Numbered from the stretch's first letter, positions 50,251 to 61,953 are shown. The stretch: DNA of 64,000 nt from Chrysoperla carnea (GCF_905475395.1 NC_058339.1:71514520-71578519); one strand, 5' to 3'. A program made the numbers and translations. Notes: generated by a model from the sequence alone, not told the origin.

Positions 50251-50504
50251 AGTAGATATCTTTGTTTTCCCCTTAAAGGTCCAAATTAATGCAAAATTTA
50301 AGTTTTCCATTTTGTCAAATACTAAAAAAATAGAGAGGTAGCTTCAACTTGTAAGATAATATTAAAAGGATGAAAGGGGTCCCTTTTCGTAGGAATTTTT
50401 TTTATTAAAGAATTTGTTCAAAGGTATTCAGATTTTAAAAAGCCAAAAAAAATTCCTAGAAAATTTTTAAACCTACAACACTGTATATGTAAGGTATTTA
50501 AAAA

Positions 50505-51769
50505 ATTGACTCAGTCAATTGTTTATTTTCACTTACTTATTTTTGTTTATATTGTATTTTTGTTTTTCCGAAATTGTTGTTTTATTTTTAGAAATGTACA
50601 CTTTTTATCAAAAATGTGTTCAAATATAGCTGATTTTAATCGGTTTTTCTACACCAATATTGTTATCATAGACTGAATATTGAGCTTAATTGGTGCTAAA
50701 TTTTCCTACAATTTACTTGTTTTCGATTGAAAGCGTTTTTTTTTTAGATATTGGATGTTAATAAAATAAAATTATTTTGAATATTGCCAAAATAAATTCA
50801 TGAAGGGTCCACAGCGAATTTCCAATTTTTTTAAACAGGCGTTTTGACAAAATTCACAGAAATATCGTATTGCTTCCAAAGTTTCAACATATCGTTTATA
50901 GAAAATAAAGAAATCCTTATTTTAACGTTATCTACCATTTGCTGAATTTCTGCTGTCAAAGTTTATACCATTCCTGGACATTGATAGAAAACAGGAGTCA
51001 TGTATATACCTACAAAAATTTCCAGTAAATCAGAATCACGTTTTCTTTCCATCTTAAGATCCGATCGTTTTAAAAACTTCGTGTGTCTTAAAATAACATT
51101 TTGAATAGTGGTCATAATATTAAAGAAGTTTCCAGGCATGGTTTTAGTCTTATAAAAAAAAAATTTCCAGTAGCCTGTATACTTGGTACAGCACCGTAAG
51201 TTTTATGGGGATACGTCTGTGTATAAGAAGATACTTACAGACTCTGTTTACTTATAAACTAACAGATGGCTTTATCGATTTAGTAGTTCTCATACATATC
51301 GACCTCGTTCACTAATGCATCAACAGATAGAGATTGAAAATACCTGTTCACGAATTTATCCCTTTTAAAACAAACACGTCAGAAAGTTCTTAAAGCGATT
51401 GTTTGACCATCTGTAATTTTCATAACGATTATTATCTGCTGCTTTATCGATATAAAAATTGCAAGAAATACAGCTAACGACGAAACGTCAGTATGTATGT
51501 CTCTTGTCAAAACAAAAACGATGGATTTCTAAATGATTACGCCACTTCCATAATTTATACAGCATGAATGAATTGATTTCAGAAAATTCAATAAAAACTG
51601 CCCCAATGTAAAAAAATATATATCAAATCAAATCCAAACTTTTGAAACAAACTGTACTTTAAACAACTTATTTTAATTAAAAAATTTTTCATTATTATTT
51701 TTTATTTATTTCTAATTGCAAATAAAATTTTTTTTATATAATATTAATAATTGTTATTAAAACAATATA
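50505..51769. other. Upstream region of the 647-codon ORF
   Basis: The left end has the ACTCAGTCAATTGTTTA motif of a dispersed repeat. Nearer the ORF the DNA is extremely AT-rich. TATATAAT at about 51735 could be a TATA-like sequence but sits only about 35 bp before the ATG, so it is weak evidence. No other gene is visible. Confidence 0.35.
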
Positions 51770-53713
51770 ATGAATCGACTCGTAGTTCATAATTTAATTG
51801 TTTTTATTTTAATATTATGTTATCGTTTTGATGTAATCAATATGAGTTCAACGATAAATAGCAAAGAAAAAACAAATGAAAAAGAATTAGACGTTAATAC
51901 AGTGACTGTTCGTGACAATTTACAATTAGAAAATATTACAATATCAACAGTGAATAATAATAATAATAATAATAATTCGATACCGATAAATAAAAAAATA
52001 TCTTTACTAAATGTAATTATAAAAAAATTATCAAATAACTTATTCGAACAAACAAATAAAATTATCAGCGATGATCATTTTACAAAAATGTTAAACGAAT
52101 CACAATGTCGATTTAAACGAAAAATTACTAACTCAACACCGAACGAAGAAATATTTTTAAGTGATGAACAATCGTTAACAAAACAATTGAAAGCCGAATT
52201 AAATGATTTACATAAGCAAGTACTCACGTTAAAAGATTTACAAACGCAAAAGAAACTTAAATCGGAAACTTCCAAAATATTACACTCAAATTTACGTGAA
52301 ATTATAAATAATACACAACTTATTGGGGCGACGAATAATTTTATGGATTACGTTATAAATAATACGGAAAAACTTTTGGAATTCACTACTGGAAATAATA
52401 CTTTGGCAAATGATGTAAAAACATTGCATTTCTTATATAATTATCCTGAAAATAAAACGACGGAATTAAATCCAAGCGAAAAATCACAACGAACGAGTGA
52501 TGATGATTATTCAGAAGAAAGAAATCAAAGACATAAATTTCAACGTTCAAATGACTATCCAGATGAAGTTATACACATTTCAGGAAAAGGACTCATAAAA
52601 AATACTCCAGAGGAAATCAATTCACGGGTACGAGACGAAACAGAAAGATTGAATCCAGGAATAAAACCGCGGTTATCTGAAGATAATTTTGATGCAAACT
52701 TGTACAAATTACTATTTTCTTATTTATCAAGAGATCCAAAATTTACCAAAGGATTAAATTTGGACAATTTTCCACAACCAACAAGTAGTTTTGGAACTAC
52801 AACATCGAGCAATAATGATATACCAGCACAAAATAATAACGATATACGAGAAAAAATTTTCGATTTTCAAAGTGATATCGACAATTTAAATAAGGATTAT
52901 TCTGGCTTAAAAAATATGTTCCAGAAAAAACAACCTCCAACAATTAAGCAAAATCATGATTTATTTCTACAACAGCAAATTAACGACTTAAAAGCGAAAA
53001 TTAAAAATTTGAATCAGCAATCTGATCAAGAAGAAATTCCGTATCCACGTATAAAAAGTTTAGAAAATGAAATATTTCGTTTACATGGAATCATCGATGA
53101 TTTATCGGGCAAAACAACAACTTCAAATGCAATTCCAGAAAATCGTGAAAGTTATGATAGTGACGAAGAGACTTACAACAAATATCCCGAAACAAGATTT
53201 CCTGGAAATAATCCACCATTTAATATAAAACCTGAAACATTATCAGAAAAAATATTTGGTGCTATTACAACAAAAATCATTAGGAAAGTTGGCATTGTTT
53301 TAAAGATTATCTTTGGTGTTCTGTTCGGTATTAATTTAGACGATACAAACAATTATTTTCCTGGAGCAGGTAGTGGATATGGGAGTGGTGGTATTATTGG
53401 TAGTGTGTTTAAGAACCTTGGTCTAATTGGATTGATTCCAACAGTGTTAATAAAATTTCTCGATGTGTTTCTAACAATTGTGAGACGTTCTACGTTTTTG
53501 CGTACATTTTTAATACCTGCTGGTGTGCTATTAATTGTAAATGGTTTGGTGATATTTTTAATATGGTCGTTAAATCAACAAGATTGTACCAATTGTTTAC
53601 ATAATAATATCGTTGATAACAATAATAACTATAACAGTCAGGGATATGATGTGCCATCACGACCAACATCATATTATAATCCTTCTCAGGCTGCTGGAAC
53701 TGGATATTATTAA
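51770..53713 (+). CDS. Unrecognised Asn-rich, coiled-coil secreted or membrane protein (647 aa)
   Basis: No family is recognised. The single uninterrupted 647-codon frame is far too long for chance in such AT-rich DNA. Residues 1-24 (LVVHNLIVFILILCYRF) look like a signal peptide or signal anchor. A run of eight Asn lies near residue 62. Heptad-like segments occur at about 140-175 (LKAELNDLHKQVLTLKDL), 363-390 and 400-450 (INDLKAKIKNLNQQ, LENEIFRLHGIIDDL), separated by charged, Asn/Ser-rich linkers. From about 500 the character changes: KVGIVLKIIFGVLFGI (506-521), a Gly-rich turn GSGYGSGG, a hydrophobic block (541-570) and a strong membrane segment FLIPAGVLLIVNGLVIFLIW (about 578-600). A short tail has CTNC and many Asn, Tyr and Ser. 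Cysteines are very few. The order fits an extracellular or lumenal rod anchored near the C-terminus. It has no introns and no functional neighbours. Confidence 0.75.
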   Translation: MNRLVVHNLIVFILILCYRFDVINMSSTINSKEKTNEKELDVNTVTVRDNLQLENITISTVNNNNNNNNSIPINKKISLLNVIIKKLSNNLFEQTNKIISDDHFTKMLNESQCRFKRKITNSTPNEEIFLSDEQSLTKQLKAELNDLHKQVLTLKDLQTQKKLKSETSKILHSNLREIINNTQLIGATNNFMDYVINNTEKLLEFTTGNNTLANDVKTLHFLYNYPENKTTELNPSEKSQRTSDDDYSEERNQRHKFQRSNDYPDEVIHISGKGLIKNTPEEINSRVRDETERLNPGIKPRLSEDNFDANLYKLLFSYLSRDPKFTKGLNLDNFPQPTSSFGTTTSSNNDIPAQNNNDIREKIFDFQSDIDNLNKDYSGLKNMFQKKQPPTIKQNHDLFLQQQINDLKAKIKNLNQQSDQEEIPYPRIKSLENEIFRLHGIIDDLSGKTTTSNAIPENRESYDSDEETYNKYPETRFPGNNPPFNIKPETLSEKIFGAITTKIIRKVGIVLKIIFGVLFGINLDDTNNYFPGAGSGYGSGGIIGSVFKNLGLIGLIPTVLIKFLDVFLTIVRRSTFLRTFLIPAGVLLIVNGLVIFLIWSLNQQDCTNCLHNNIVDNNNNYNSQGYDVPSRPTSYYNPSQAAGTGYY

Positions 53714-53989
53714 AACGTGTTTTTGTTGTCAACAATTTTTTTTAATTAAAAATATATAAAAGTAGAAAATCCTTTATTTTTTGAAACCTCTGTGTTCACT
53801 TATAATGTTTAATTTGGGTGGTAATACAATGACACTAAATATCTAAATGAAAAGAAAAAAAAAACTTTGAAATTTTCCACATTTGTTGATTAGGATGTAA
53901 AAATTTCGTACAAAAAAAATTGACTTCTCAAAGCGGCGGGGGGGCTTACTCCCTTTTTTTGGGGTTAAAAAACTGTTTTTAACAAATTA

Positions 53990-54625
53990 CAAAAAAAAAA
54001 AAAATTAATAAAATTAAAAAATAGTTCAATTAAAAGTTCTAGTTGATGTAATTTTGCACATTTTTATTTCTTTTTCGACTTGAAAATTGACCGAGATATA
54101 CCAATTTTGAAACGATCCATCTTGAAAACCTTTAGAGATAAAACAAAAGTGTAAATGTAAAAGTTATTCCTTATAAAAAAATAAACAACTTTTGTTTGAA
54201 TCATTTTTTCGTAAACATGTTTACTCGCGAGGACAAAATTTTCGAAAGTATTTTCTAGATGTTTTTTTTTTCGTTTTTCGAGAATGTTTTTTAAGACTAC
54301 TGGTTGAAGCTACCTGTAGATTTTCAAATTATTATTTTTTATAGTTTTGGAGAAAATGGACACCAAAATTTTGTCTTAATGTGCGCCGGCTCCGGTAAAG
54401 AATGATGTTTACGAAAAAATATTTCAAACAAGAGTTTTCTGAGCTTGGGTTTTATCTTTACGGTTTACAAGATGGGCCCTTTGTTATTTGATTGAATGAG
54501 AAAAACATGCACCATAAAAATTGTCATATCTCGGTCAATTTTAAAGCTATTAAGTCGAAAAAAAAATAAATAAAAATATGCAAAATTATTTCAGCTAGAA
54601 CTTAAAATTGAACTCTTTTTGATTG
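53990..54625. repeat. Two inverted copies of a repeat forming a foldback
   Basis: The left half has GACCGAGATATACCAATTTT, TTAGAGATAAAACAAAAGTG and ACATGTTTACTCGCGAGG. The right half has the complements in reverse: GATGTTTACGAAAAAATAT, TTTATCTTTACGGTTTACAA and TCATATCTCGGTCAATTTTA. The arms are about 240 bp, diverged, with about 130 bp between. The motifs relate it to the 41870/58345 family. Confidence 0.6.
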
Positions 54626-55971
54626 ATGCATTTTTTTTTTGTTATTAAAGATGTTTTTTCGAAACACGTTTAATGTGTAAGTTTTCTAAGTGTTTGCAAT
54701 AGAATGAACTTTAAATGTATTTTCCACGAAATGCATTTCCTCGAAATCCTTTTTCTCCTTTTTTTTAAATTAAAAAAAAAATAAAACGTGTGGTTTTTGA
54801 CATTTTGGGATTAGATAACAAACAAATTCTATTCATTAAAACTAACAAAATTCTGTATGGATTTTTTGGCTTTGACCACTGAAGGCGATGCTAGATTGAG
54901 AACGGATTCTCATTAATTTTTTTATTCTCTTCAATACTTGCATAATATAATGTCTTTTTTCTCATAAATAACAATGATTCTCTTACAAAACAATCCAAGC
55001 ACTTTGATTTTTTGTCTAAAAAATTAAAATATCACTAAAAATGAGGTGTCAAATTTCAAAACTATGGTATATTTATCACTAATTCGTATTGTGGGCAAAT
55101 ATCTGTGTATGGAGGTAGCGAATGTTCAGTAAATGATTACTTTCATGCAAAAAAATAATGTTTTCATGAAATTTGTTTGTTAGAAAAAAAAAAGTTTTAA
55201 GCGGTTTTAAAACATAGTTTATTATTTTGTTTTTCGTTCTTTATTGAGATGATAAACATTTTGTTGAAATCTGTAAAATTATCTGTCTGTTGTTGTTTAT
55301 TGTAAATTATTTTTTTGTTCAGAAATGGTTTCATGTTGAATTTTTTTTTAAATATTATTTTACATAAATGAAGTTGTAGAGTTGATCCGCTTAAAAAATA
55401 TTTAAAAAAGAAAGAGCTTTCGAAAAAACTTGGCTGGAGTTCAAGGTTAACAAAAAAATATCGATTTTTTTTTGTACACATTCGTATTAATGAAATTAAT
55501 GCCGTATATGTAAAAAAACATTATTTTCAGTTTTATGTTGTGGTCTTCGTGATGTTATATTTTCCAAGAAAACCGATGGATAAGAATCCTTTTTCAAAAT
55601 TTTAGGAAGGTCCTTTTTTTAAAAAAAATTGAAAGGTAGTAATGCAATGCCTTGGCTTCAAGGTGCTGATTTTTACTATTTTTTATAGGGTATGTTTTTT
55701 TGTAATCTTTGGAAATAGGAAAGTAAACAGAATTTTTTGTTGTTATTTGGAAAGAATCAGGTCTTTATTTGAATTACTTTCTTCTAAAATCTCTTATTTT
55801 TCTTGATTTCCACTGCTAGATTCTATCAGTAGTATTATTTCAATTTCGAAAAATCGTAAACGAATATTTCGCAAAAACCTAGTAATTTTTTCTTTATGGA
55901 AGTCAAAACTTATTGAAATTAAGTTTGGTTTTTTGTTGTATTGACTACAATCCTGTACAAACGTTGTATAT
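54626..55971. other. AT-rich DNA, no gene seen
   Basis: Many T and A runs. A 94-codon minus-strand ORF (55197-55481) is rich in Lys, Phe and Asn as expected from random AT-rich DNA and has no domain signature. Confidence 0.5.
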
Positions 55972-56592
55972 ATACAGGCTGTTTCAAAATTGCATGGAAA
56001 TATTTCAGATGCGTATTCCCTAGCTCAAAATAAGCAAAAAAGTTCATATAATCATATTCCCAAAAATAATTTATTACCTAGCTACAGAAGTTTAAAGATA
56101 TATTTTCCCTAAGTTTAACAGTTAAATTAATAATCTCTTAATTGGTAATAAACACTGCTTGAATAAGTTATCAGTTTCACTGATATAGGGTACTAGTACA
56201 TATTCAATATTTTATAATTATAGGAGGCATCACAAATGTTTACACTTTTACAGAACAAACAAGCATGATTTTTAATCTACGGGGCTCTTCGATGAGATCC
56301 TGAAAATCTCAGATCTTCAGAACTCGCATTCACTGCCAAACGTAGCCTAGATACTGTACTAAGTGCCAAAAAACACGAATGCGTCGTGCTGAATGTTTCA
56401 TTTAACAAAATGGAGGCTGCTTAGAAAAATTACATTGAATATTGTACAGTTAAATGAGATATATCTTTTTGCTTCAATATCTCAGTAATAAACTATTTTC
56501 GGGCACATGCTTATATGAACATTTTTGCTTATTTTGAACTAGAGATCATGTACCTAAAATATTGCCATGCAATTTTTAAACACCCCGTATAA
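55972..56592. repeat. MITE with inverted arms of about 130 bp and TA-flanked ends
   Basis: The left end is CAGGCTGTTTCAAAATTGCA, preceded by TATATA. The right end is GCAATTTTTAAACACCCCG, followed by TATAAA. Further inside, CTCAAAATAAGCAAAAAAGT pairs with ATTTTTGCTTATTTTGAACT. The arms run to about 56110 and from about 56455. The termini and possible TA target duplication suggest a Tc1/mariner-type non-autonomous element. The middle is non-coding. Confidence 0.75.
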
Positions 56593-57707
56593 ATATTTTC
56601 CCGTTTTAAACATTAAAACCTCCTGGTTTTAGAGAGTTTTTTTCCATTGTAACATTGTAAAATTTGTAGTTCTGGTTTGAAATAATTTTTTTGGATTTAT
56701 AAATACAAATAATACATAAAATAGGACATCGTATTTATTTCATAATCCATAGTTGTTGATATGTTTTATAAATTGATGATGTTTGTTTTGTGTTTTTAGT
56801 GGTATTAGCGTGTTACCTAGCAGCAGCTAGCTAATAGTCGTTGTTGGATGTGAACCGGAAACTATTTTAAAGCTTTTTAGTGTATTTATCATTAATCAAT
56901 GCAAATTATCATCAAAAAATAGTATGATGTGTTAATTAAAATTTAATTATCACCCAAGCTTTCTATTCTATCTATTCATTCCACGAATTTGATTATTATT
57001 AGGTTTTGAGTGCATTTCATTTAATCAGAGATAAAATCATATTATGTCAACCGCAGTATTTTAAGTATGTTATTTTATCATCAATATCATATATTTCAAA
57101 ACGAATTTAATGGGAAAGATAATAGAAATCATGAATTAGACAGTCACAGTTAGCCTAGCAGATATACGGTCGTTAAATGTAAAAATATTCAAAGATAATA
57201 ATTTATGAGAACTCTATAGGTGTTTGAAATAATATTTAAAATAGATTATATTGATTTTTTGTATTATATAAACAAACATATTTTTTTAACACGCCTTTAT
57301 TACCTTGGTATGTATTTATGTATCGATGTGACGGAATCTTTGAAAGTGATTTTCACCCACCTCAAAACGTGGAATTGAATTGAAATATACTTAACAAGGA
57401 CCGATGACAAAACAATAATTGAATGAGCTTGTCCGATTATCCTGATCAGGATCTTCAAAATTAACGATTAACCAAAAAATCTGTATGGTGGAAACGCAGA
57501 TAGCATTACATAGTGTTAATAAATAATAGTTTAAAAAAGTAAAAATGCACGCTGATGTTTTTCCTAATCATTTATTTTTTACACATTTTTTTTGAAGTTA
57601 TTTTTTAATTTTTGGTTCTGCTAGTTACAAAAACGTATTTTTTAAATTTATTTAAACTAATATTTATTATTGTCAGTTTTTGAAAATGGTTGAATAATAA
57701 CAAGTGT

Positions 57708-57905
57708 TGACCGGCTATTAGCCGAGTTCGTAAAGGCGTCTTATTTGGGAGGTTGCGGGTTCGAATCCAGGCAGCGCTAGTATGAACAAAAAAGTTAATG
57801 GAGTGGTAAATTGGTCACACTGTCGTCGCTTGGATAAGAACGAAGTGGACTCCACCTATATCATAAAATTAAATGTATATTCAGATGTAGTTTAAGAAAT
57901 AAATA
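57708..57905 (+). repeat. tRNA-derived SINE, plus strand
   Basis: An A-box-like TAGCCGAGTTCGTAAAGGCG (57719-57738) is followed at a tRNA-like distance by the B box GGTTCGAATCC (57758-57768). The tRNA fold is imperfect, so it is not a tRNA gene. A tRNA-unrelated body with GGTCACACTGTCGTCGCTTG follows, and the unit ends in an A-rich stretch near 57905. Confidence 0.7.
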
Positions 57906-58344
57906 AAGGTTAACAATAATGATGTGGATGACCTCTGTTTTAGTTATAGTCTGAGAAACGGAGGTTAAACCACATTAAAATTAACAAGTAATTCAAAATT
58001 TTGAAAGTGAATCCTTAGGTCTGTGTATTTCCTCAACCTTACATCTTTAATCAAGATATATAAAATTAAACTGCCTTTTCCGACTTAAAGGCCAGATAAG
58101 TTCACGATGGTCTTTAAAAAAATAGGCTCTTTCGTAGAAGATAATAGAGGGGAAATTAGAAAATTTGGCTTCTACGGCGAAAAAGAGAAAACTTATCGCT
58201 CGCTTGATGGTCTTTGTATTAATAAACAAATTTTGCATGCCGCATCATGTGTCAAATTTCTTGTTCATATAAAAATTTTTTGGGAACTAAAATAGATTTA
58301 TTTTTTCTGTCTCTATCATGTAAACTTGTCATACCAATATTTTC

Positions 58345-58760
58345 ATTTTATACCATGTATATATGAAATAGACATAGTATATTAAGTTTAGTGCCAAGTT
58401 TGTAACACTTAAAAATATTGAAGCTACAAAAAAAAATTTGGCATACGTGTTCATAGAATCATCTAATTAGTTTATTTTCGGTTGTCCATCCGGCTGTGAA
58501 CACGATAACTCAAAAACGAACAAAGATATCACGCTGAAATTTTTTAGAGGTTAGGACGCAAAAAGTGAGGTCGAGTTCGTAAATGAGAAACATAAGTCAA
58601 TTGGGTCTTGGGTCCGTAGAACCCACCTTGTAAACCGTTAGAGATAGAACAAAAGTTTAAATGTAAATTTTTTTGTAAACATCACTGTTTACTCACGAGG
58701 GCACACATTAGATGCAAATTTTATAGTATGTATTAATGTGGGATTATCAGTTATTTATAT
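58345..58760 (-). repeat. Dispersed 400-bp element, minus copy
   Basis: It starts TATACCATGTATATATGAAA and has AAGTGAGGTCGAGTTCGTAA, CAATTGGGTCTTGGGTCCGT and TTTACTCACGAGGGCACACA. This is the reverse of the copy at 41870-42270. No coding capacity. Confidence 0.7.
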
Positions 58761-59164
58761 GTGACATGTATTCGTTGTGTGCGTAGTCATGGTAGGGACA
58801 ATAAAATCGATGCCAGCGCCTCCAGTGAAAAATTTTGGCGTTAAAGGGGGCTGTTATTACTAATTTGCAGTTCTTTACATGCTAATGTTATAGAAATGTC
58901 AAATTAAAATTATTGTAAAACACGAATTAATTAAACTTAATGCATTAAAAATTGTGAAAATAAGAAATCAAATTGCACACATATTATTTTTCAAATGTAA
59001 ATTATCATAATTATTTATTTAAATTTGTGAGACAATAATATTAAATTTTCAATGTAAGTCATAAATGCAATCCATACAATTATATATGCATCCATACAAT
59101 TCTATAATTAAAGTAGTGTATCGTTATCATTGAAACGAAACTCACGCACAGAGCGAATAGCTAT

Positions 59165-59285
59165 ATGCGTAATGTTGTGATAGAGTAATAAACACTGTCT
59201 ATAATGGTATTCCAACAATTACCTCAGTCAATTATTTATTTTCATTTATTGTAAACAAGTTTTCTATTTTCATAGAATAAGTATG
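59165..59285 (+). repeat. Repeat with ACTGTCTATA motif, plus copy
   Basis: AATAAACACTGTCTATAATG is followed by TTCCAACAATTACCTCAGTC and TTATTTTCATTTATTGTAAA. The same order appears at 60090-60175 on the same strand and inverted at 41750-41850. Confidence 0.55.
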
Positions 59286-59321
59286 CTTTATCAAATTAAA
59301 CATATATTCGAACATCAAAAT

Positions 59322-59465
59322 ATGTACATACGTATACTCAATGTCACAAAAAATGCTCGTTTTAAAACATTCTAAGTGTTACTATTATAACATAACATAT
59401 GATGAGTACGCTTAGAATGTTTTAACTGTGGCATTTTTTTTTGACAGTGAGTGTACGTACGTACT
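59322..59465. repeat. Palindromic MITE, copy 3, most complete
   Basis: The whole unit folds. The outer arms GTACATACGTATACTCAATG and AGTGAGTGTACGTACGTAC pair imperfectly. The inner arms TTAAAACATTCTAAGTG and CGCTTAGAATGTTTTAA are nearly perfect. The core TTACTATTATAACATAACAT is identical to that at 10055-10192. Length is about 144 bp; no coding. Confidence 0.75.
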
Positions 59466-59902
59466 AATTAAATATTTATTCAAAAAGCTAGATTTATTTA
59501 CTTTTTAATAAAAAGTATTTTACACGGCAAGTTTTTTATCTTTGATGACATTTCTTTCTCTATTATATAATAGATTTAAAAAAGGAAATTTTATACATTA
59601 ATTTTTTTTTTTTTGATATCACAAGTTGTTGAAAGAGTTCGTGCTGAACTAACAGAAGAAAAACACACTAATTACTCACTTCAACAACATTATACTTTCT
59701 TGAAGCTTTTTTAATTACTTTCTCCGTAATTATGATGCAAAAGTGTTTTGTGTACGTTTGTGTATGAAATATTTTTAAGTAAAATTTTTGTAGGTATACA
59801 AAATTTTATTTTTTTAGAATGTTGGGAAGTTCCTATTACAAGAAATTGTGGATATATCGGGTGAACTTTTATACATCTTCATCATTGCATACTAACTTCT
59901 TC

Positions 59903-60040
59903 GATGTCATTTGAATGATGAAAACATTCGTCGCGAGAGTCAAGAATTAAAGGATGAGAAGGGCTTTTTATGATGTCATTTTAATGATGAAAAACGTTGT
60001 CGCGAGAGTCGAGAATTATAAGATGAAAAGGGCTTTTTGT
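59903..60040 (+). repeat. Two-copy tandem repeat, 69-bp period
   Basis: GATGTCATTTGAATGATGAA starts at 59903 and GATGTCATTTTAATGATGAA at 59972. Both units contain GTCGCGAGAGTC and GGGCTTTTT. The units differ at several positions. Confidence 0.75.
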
Positions 60041-60089
60041 GGCTGGTTATCCCTCTTTACTTACATGACGTGAAAAAACAAACGATTCC

Positions 60090-60175
60090 GTAATAAACAC
60101 TGTCTATACATAGTATTTCAACAATTAACTCAGTCAAATGTTTGCTTTCACTTGTTTTAATTATATTTAATATTT
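60090..60175 (+). repeat. Repeat with ACTGTCTATA motif, second plus copy
   Basis: TAATAAACACTGTCTATACA, then TTTCAACAATTAACTCAGTC and GCTTTCACTTG, match the unit at 59165 and the inverse one at 41750. Confidence 0.55.
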
Positions 60176-60179
60176 ATTT

Positions 60180-60340
60180 TTTTAATTTGTGTCCATACCA
60201 TCGTGGCCATACATCATTAATTATTCGGGCACAACGGGTTTTTTTATTTTTAATAATTTATTAACATTTTAATTTCATATAAAAAAGTCATGCCGTTTAT
60301 CCAAAATTGTCCTGGCGCTCGTACATCCTTAATCAAAATA
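60180..60340 (-). repeat. Partial copy of the TTGTGCCCGA element
   Basis: TTCGGGCACAACGGG and GGCGCTCGTACATCCTTAAT mark the same landmarks as at 49030 and 49310, but with most of the interior missing. Confidence 0.5.
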
Positions 60341-61290
60341 ATAAATACATCATAATTTATCTTCATATTCTGCTTAATGAGTAAGTTTTTGAAGAGGTAG
60401 GGGGTAAAACGGGTTACTCTTAATTTTCTACACTTTTTGAAAGGTACAATCTTCATTTTCAATTGTAAAATTTATTAAAACAAAAGTTAATTAAATTTAA
60501 ACATTTTAATCAAAAAGTTTTTTCTTACAAGTTATTTATTAAAATGAAAAATATTTTATTGGGGTGAATTTTACTTGATCTCTTCATTTCATCTCTGACT
60601 TTAATATTTAACATAATTTTATATTTGGAATAAAAATATAAATAACTGAAGCACTGAATCCTTGACCCACTTGTAATTGAAATTTTCAAAAAACATACAA
60701 TTTTGTTTGATTAAATCAAAAGGGTTCTGTTTAAAAAATTTCAGCGACTTCATCACTCATTCAGAAATGGATTTTTATGTTTTAGATTTTACCTATCTTT
60801 TTGACAATGATTTTTATCCAAAACATAAACTAATTTTTTAGGATTTTTTCAAAATTTCCGATATCTGTGATTTTATAGATACGCTTAATAACTAGAATAC
60901 AAAAAAAATAAGAAATTGGGTTGGTTTCTGTTTTTGGATACAGAACGAAAAATTTCAAAAATAAGGTCCATTTCTCTCCAAAATATAGGATTTTATTTGG
61001 AATTTTAGATAAAAATTAATCAATCAATCGTTAGATGAATCCGAATTCTGTATTTTTTGGGTCAAAATTATTCTATATGTTCTAAATGATTTTGGAAATA
61101 AAACGATATTCGAGGTTTTTTTTTAAAAATATATCCTGCCAAAAAACGAGACAAATTTTTTGTTTTTAATTTCGATAGTAAATAAGGAAATATTTCCTGA
61201 GTTATCGTCCAATCTAGGAAAAAGGATATATGAAAACGATTTAATGCAATTCCTTATAAAATTACTCTGAGAAATACAAAAAGTGGCAAG

Positions 61291-61953
61291 AATTTTATTA
61301 TGGCTGATTTTATTATATGTTGTTCTTCTTGCTCTTTCAGTTGGAGCTTGGGCCATCTAGCTGGCGGTAATGGTTGCGTTTAGTACTGCCCAGGCTAAAT
61401 GTAAAGGTAATAATCCTAAGTTTTAAAAGTATTTTAGTATGTCTGTAATTTTAATAATTATGTTATTTAAGTATAAAAATAACTATAATTAAATAAATTT
61501 AAAAAAATTTAATAGAATTACATACGATAACAAAAAAAAATGCTGACTGCTGCTGGATTCGAACTCGGATCTAGTAATCACTAAAATAATATGAAAAATA
61601 CTCGCGCCTTAACAACCGCGACCATCTAACACAAGAAAAAGTATAACATAGGATATATATATAATAATCATAATGCTAATTTCATTAGCATTACAATATT
61701 TTTCATAACTTTTTCGCTTTTATTAAAGAACCGAATTAACGTCTGGCAAATTAATTTTAGGTTTTTGTATACTTAAATAACATAATATTAAAATTACATT
61801 AAAATTACTAAAATACTTTTAAAATTTAGGATTATTACCTGTACATTTAGGCTGCGCAGTACTAAACGCAGCCACTACCGCCAGCCAGATGGCCCAAGCT
61901 CCAACTGAAAGAGCAAGAAGAACAACATATCATAAAATCAGCTATAATAAAAT
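61291..61953. repeat. Foldback element with arms of about 148 bp
   Basis: The left arm 61291-61438 (AATTTTATTATGGCTGATTT to AAAAGTATTTTAGTA) is mirrored by the right arm 61807-61953 (TACTAAAATACTTTTAAAAT to AAATCAGCTATAATAAAATT). A few mismatches and small gaps separate the arms. The arms contain the only GC-richer part, GCCATCTAGCTGGCGG. The loop of about 370 bp carries a tRNA-like sequence. The 77-codon ORF over the left arm is not a gene. Confidence 0.85.
61548..61626 (-). repeat. tRNA-like sequence in the loop of the foldback
   Basis: On the minus strand TGGTCGCGGTTGTTAAGGCG resembles an A box and GAGTTCGAATCC a B box. The part between them is longer and more AT-rich than a tRNA anticodon arm allows, so it is a degenerate tRNA-derived sequence or SINE head and not a functional tRNA. 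Confidence 0.55.

Noticed and set aside
55197..55481. 94-codon minus-strand ORF
   Set aside because: Composition is what random AT-rich DNA gives (Lys, Phe, Asn), with no domain or neighbouring exon.
57708..57780. tRNA gene on the plus strand
   Set aside because: A and B boxes are good but acceptor and T stems do not pair properly and a SINE body follows.
61123..61356. 77-codon minus-strand ORF
   Set aside because: Half of it is the inverted arm of the foldback at 61291; no protein features.
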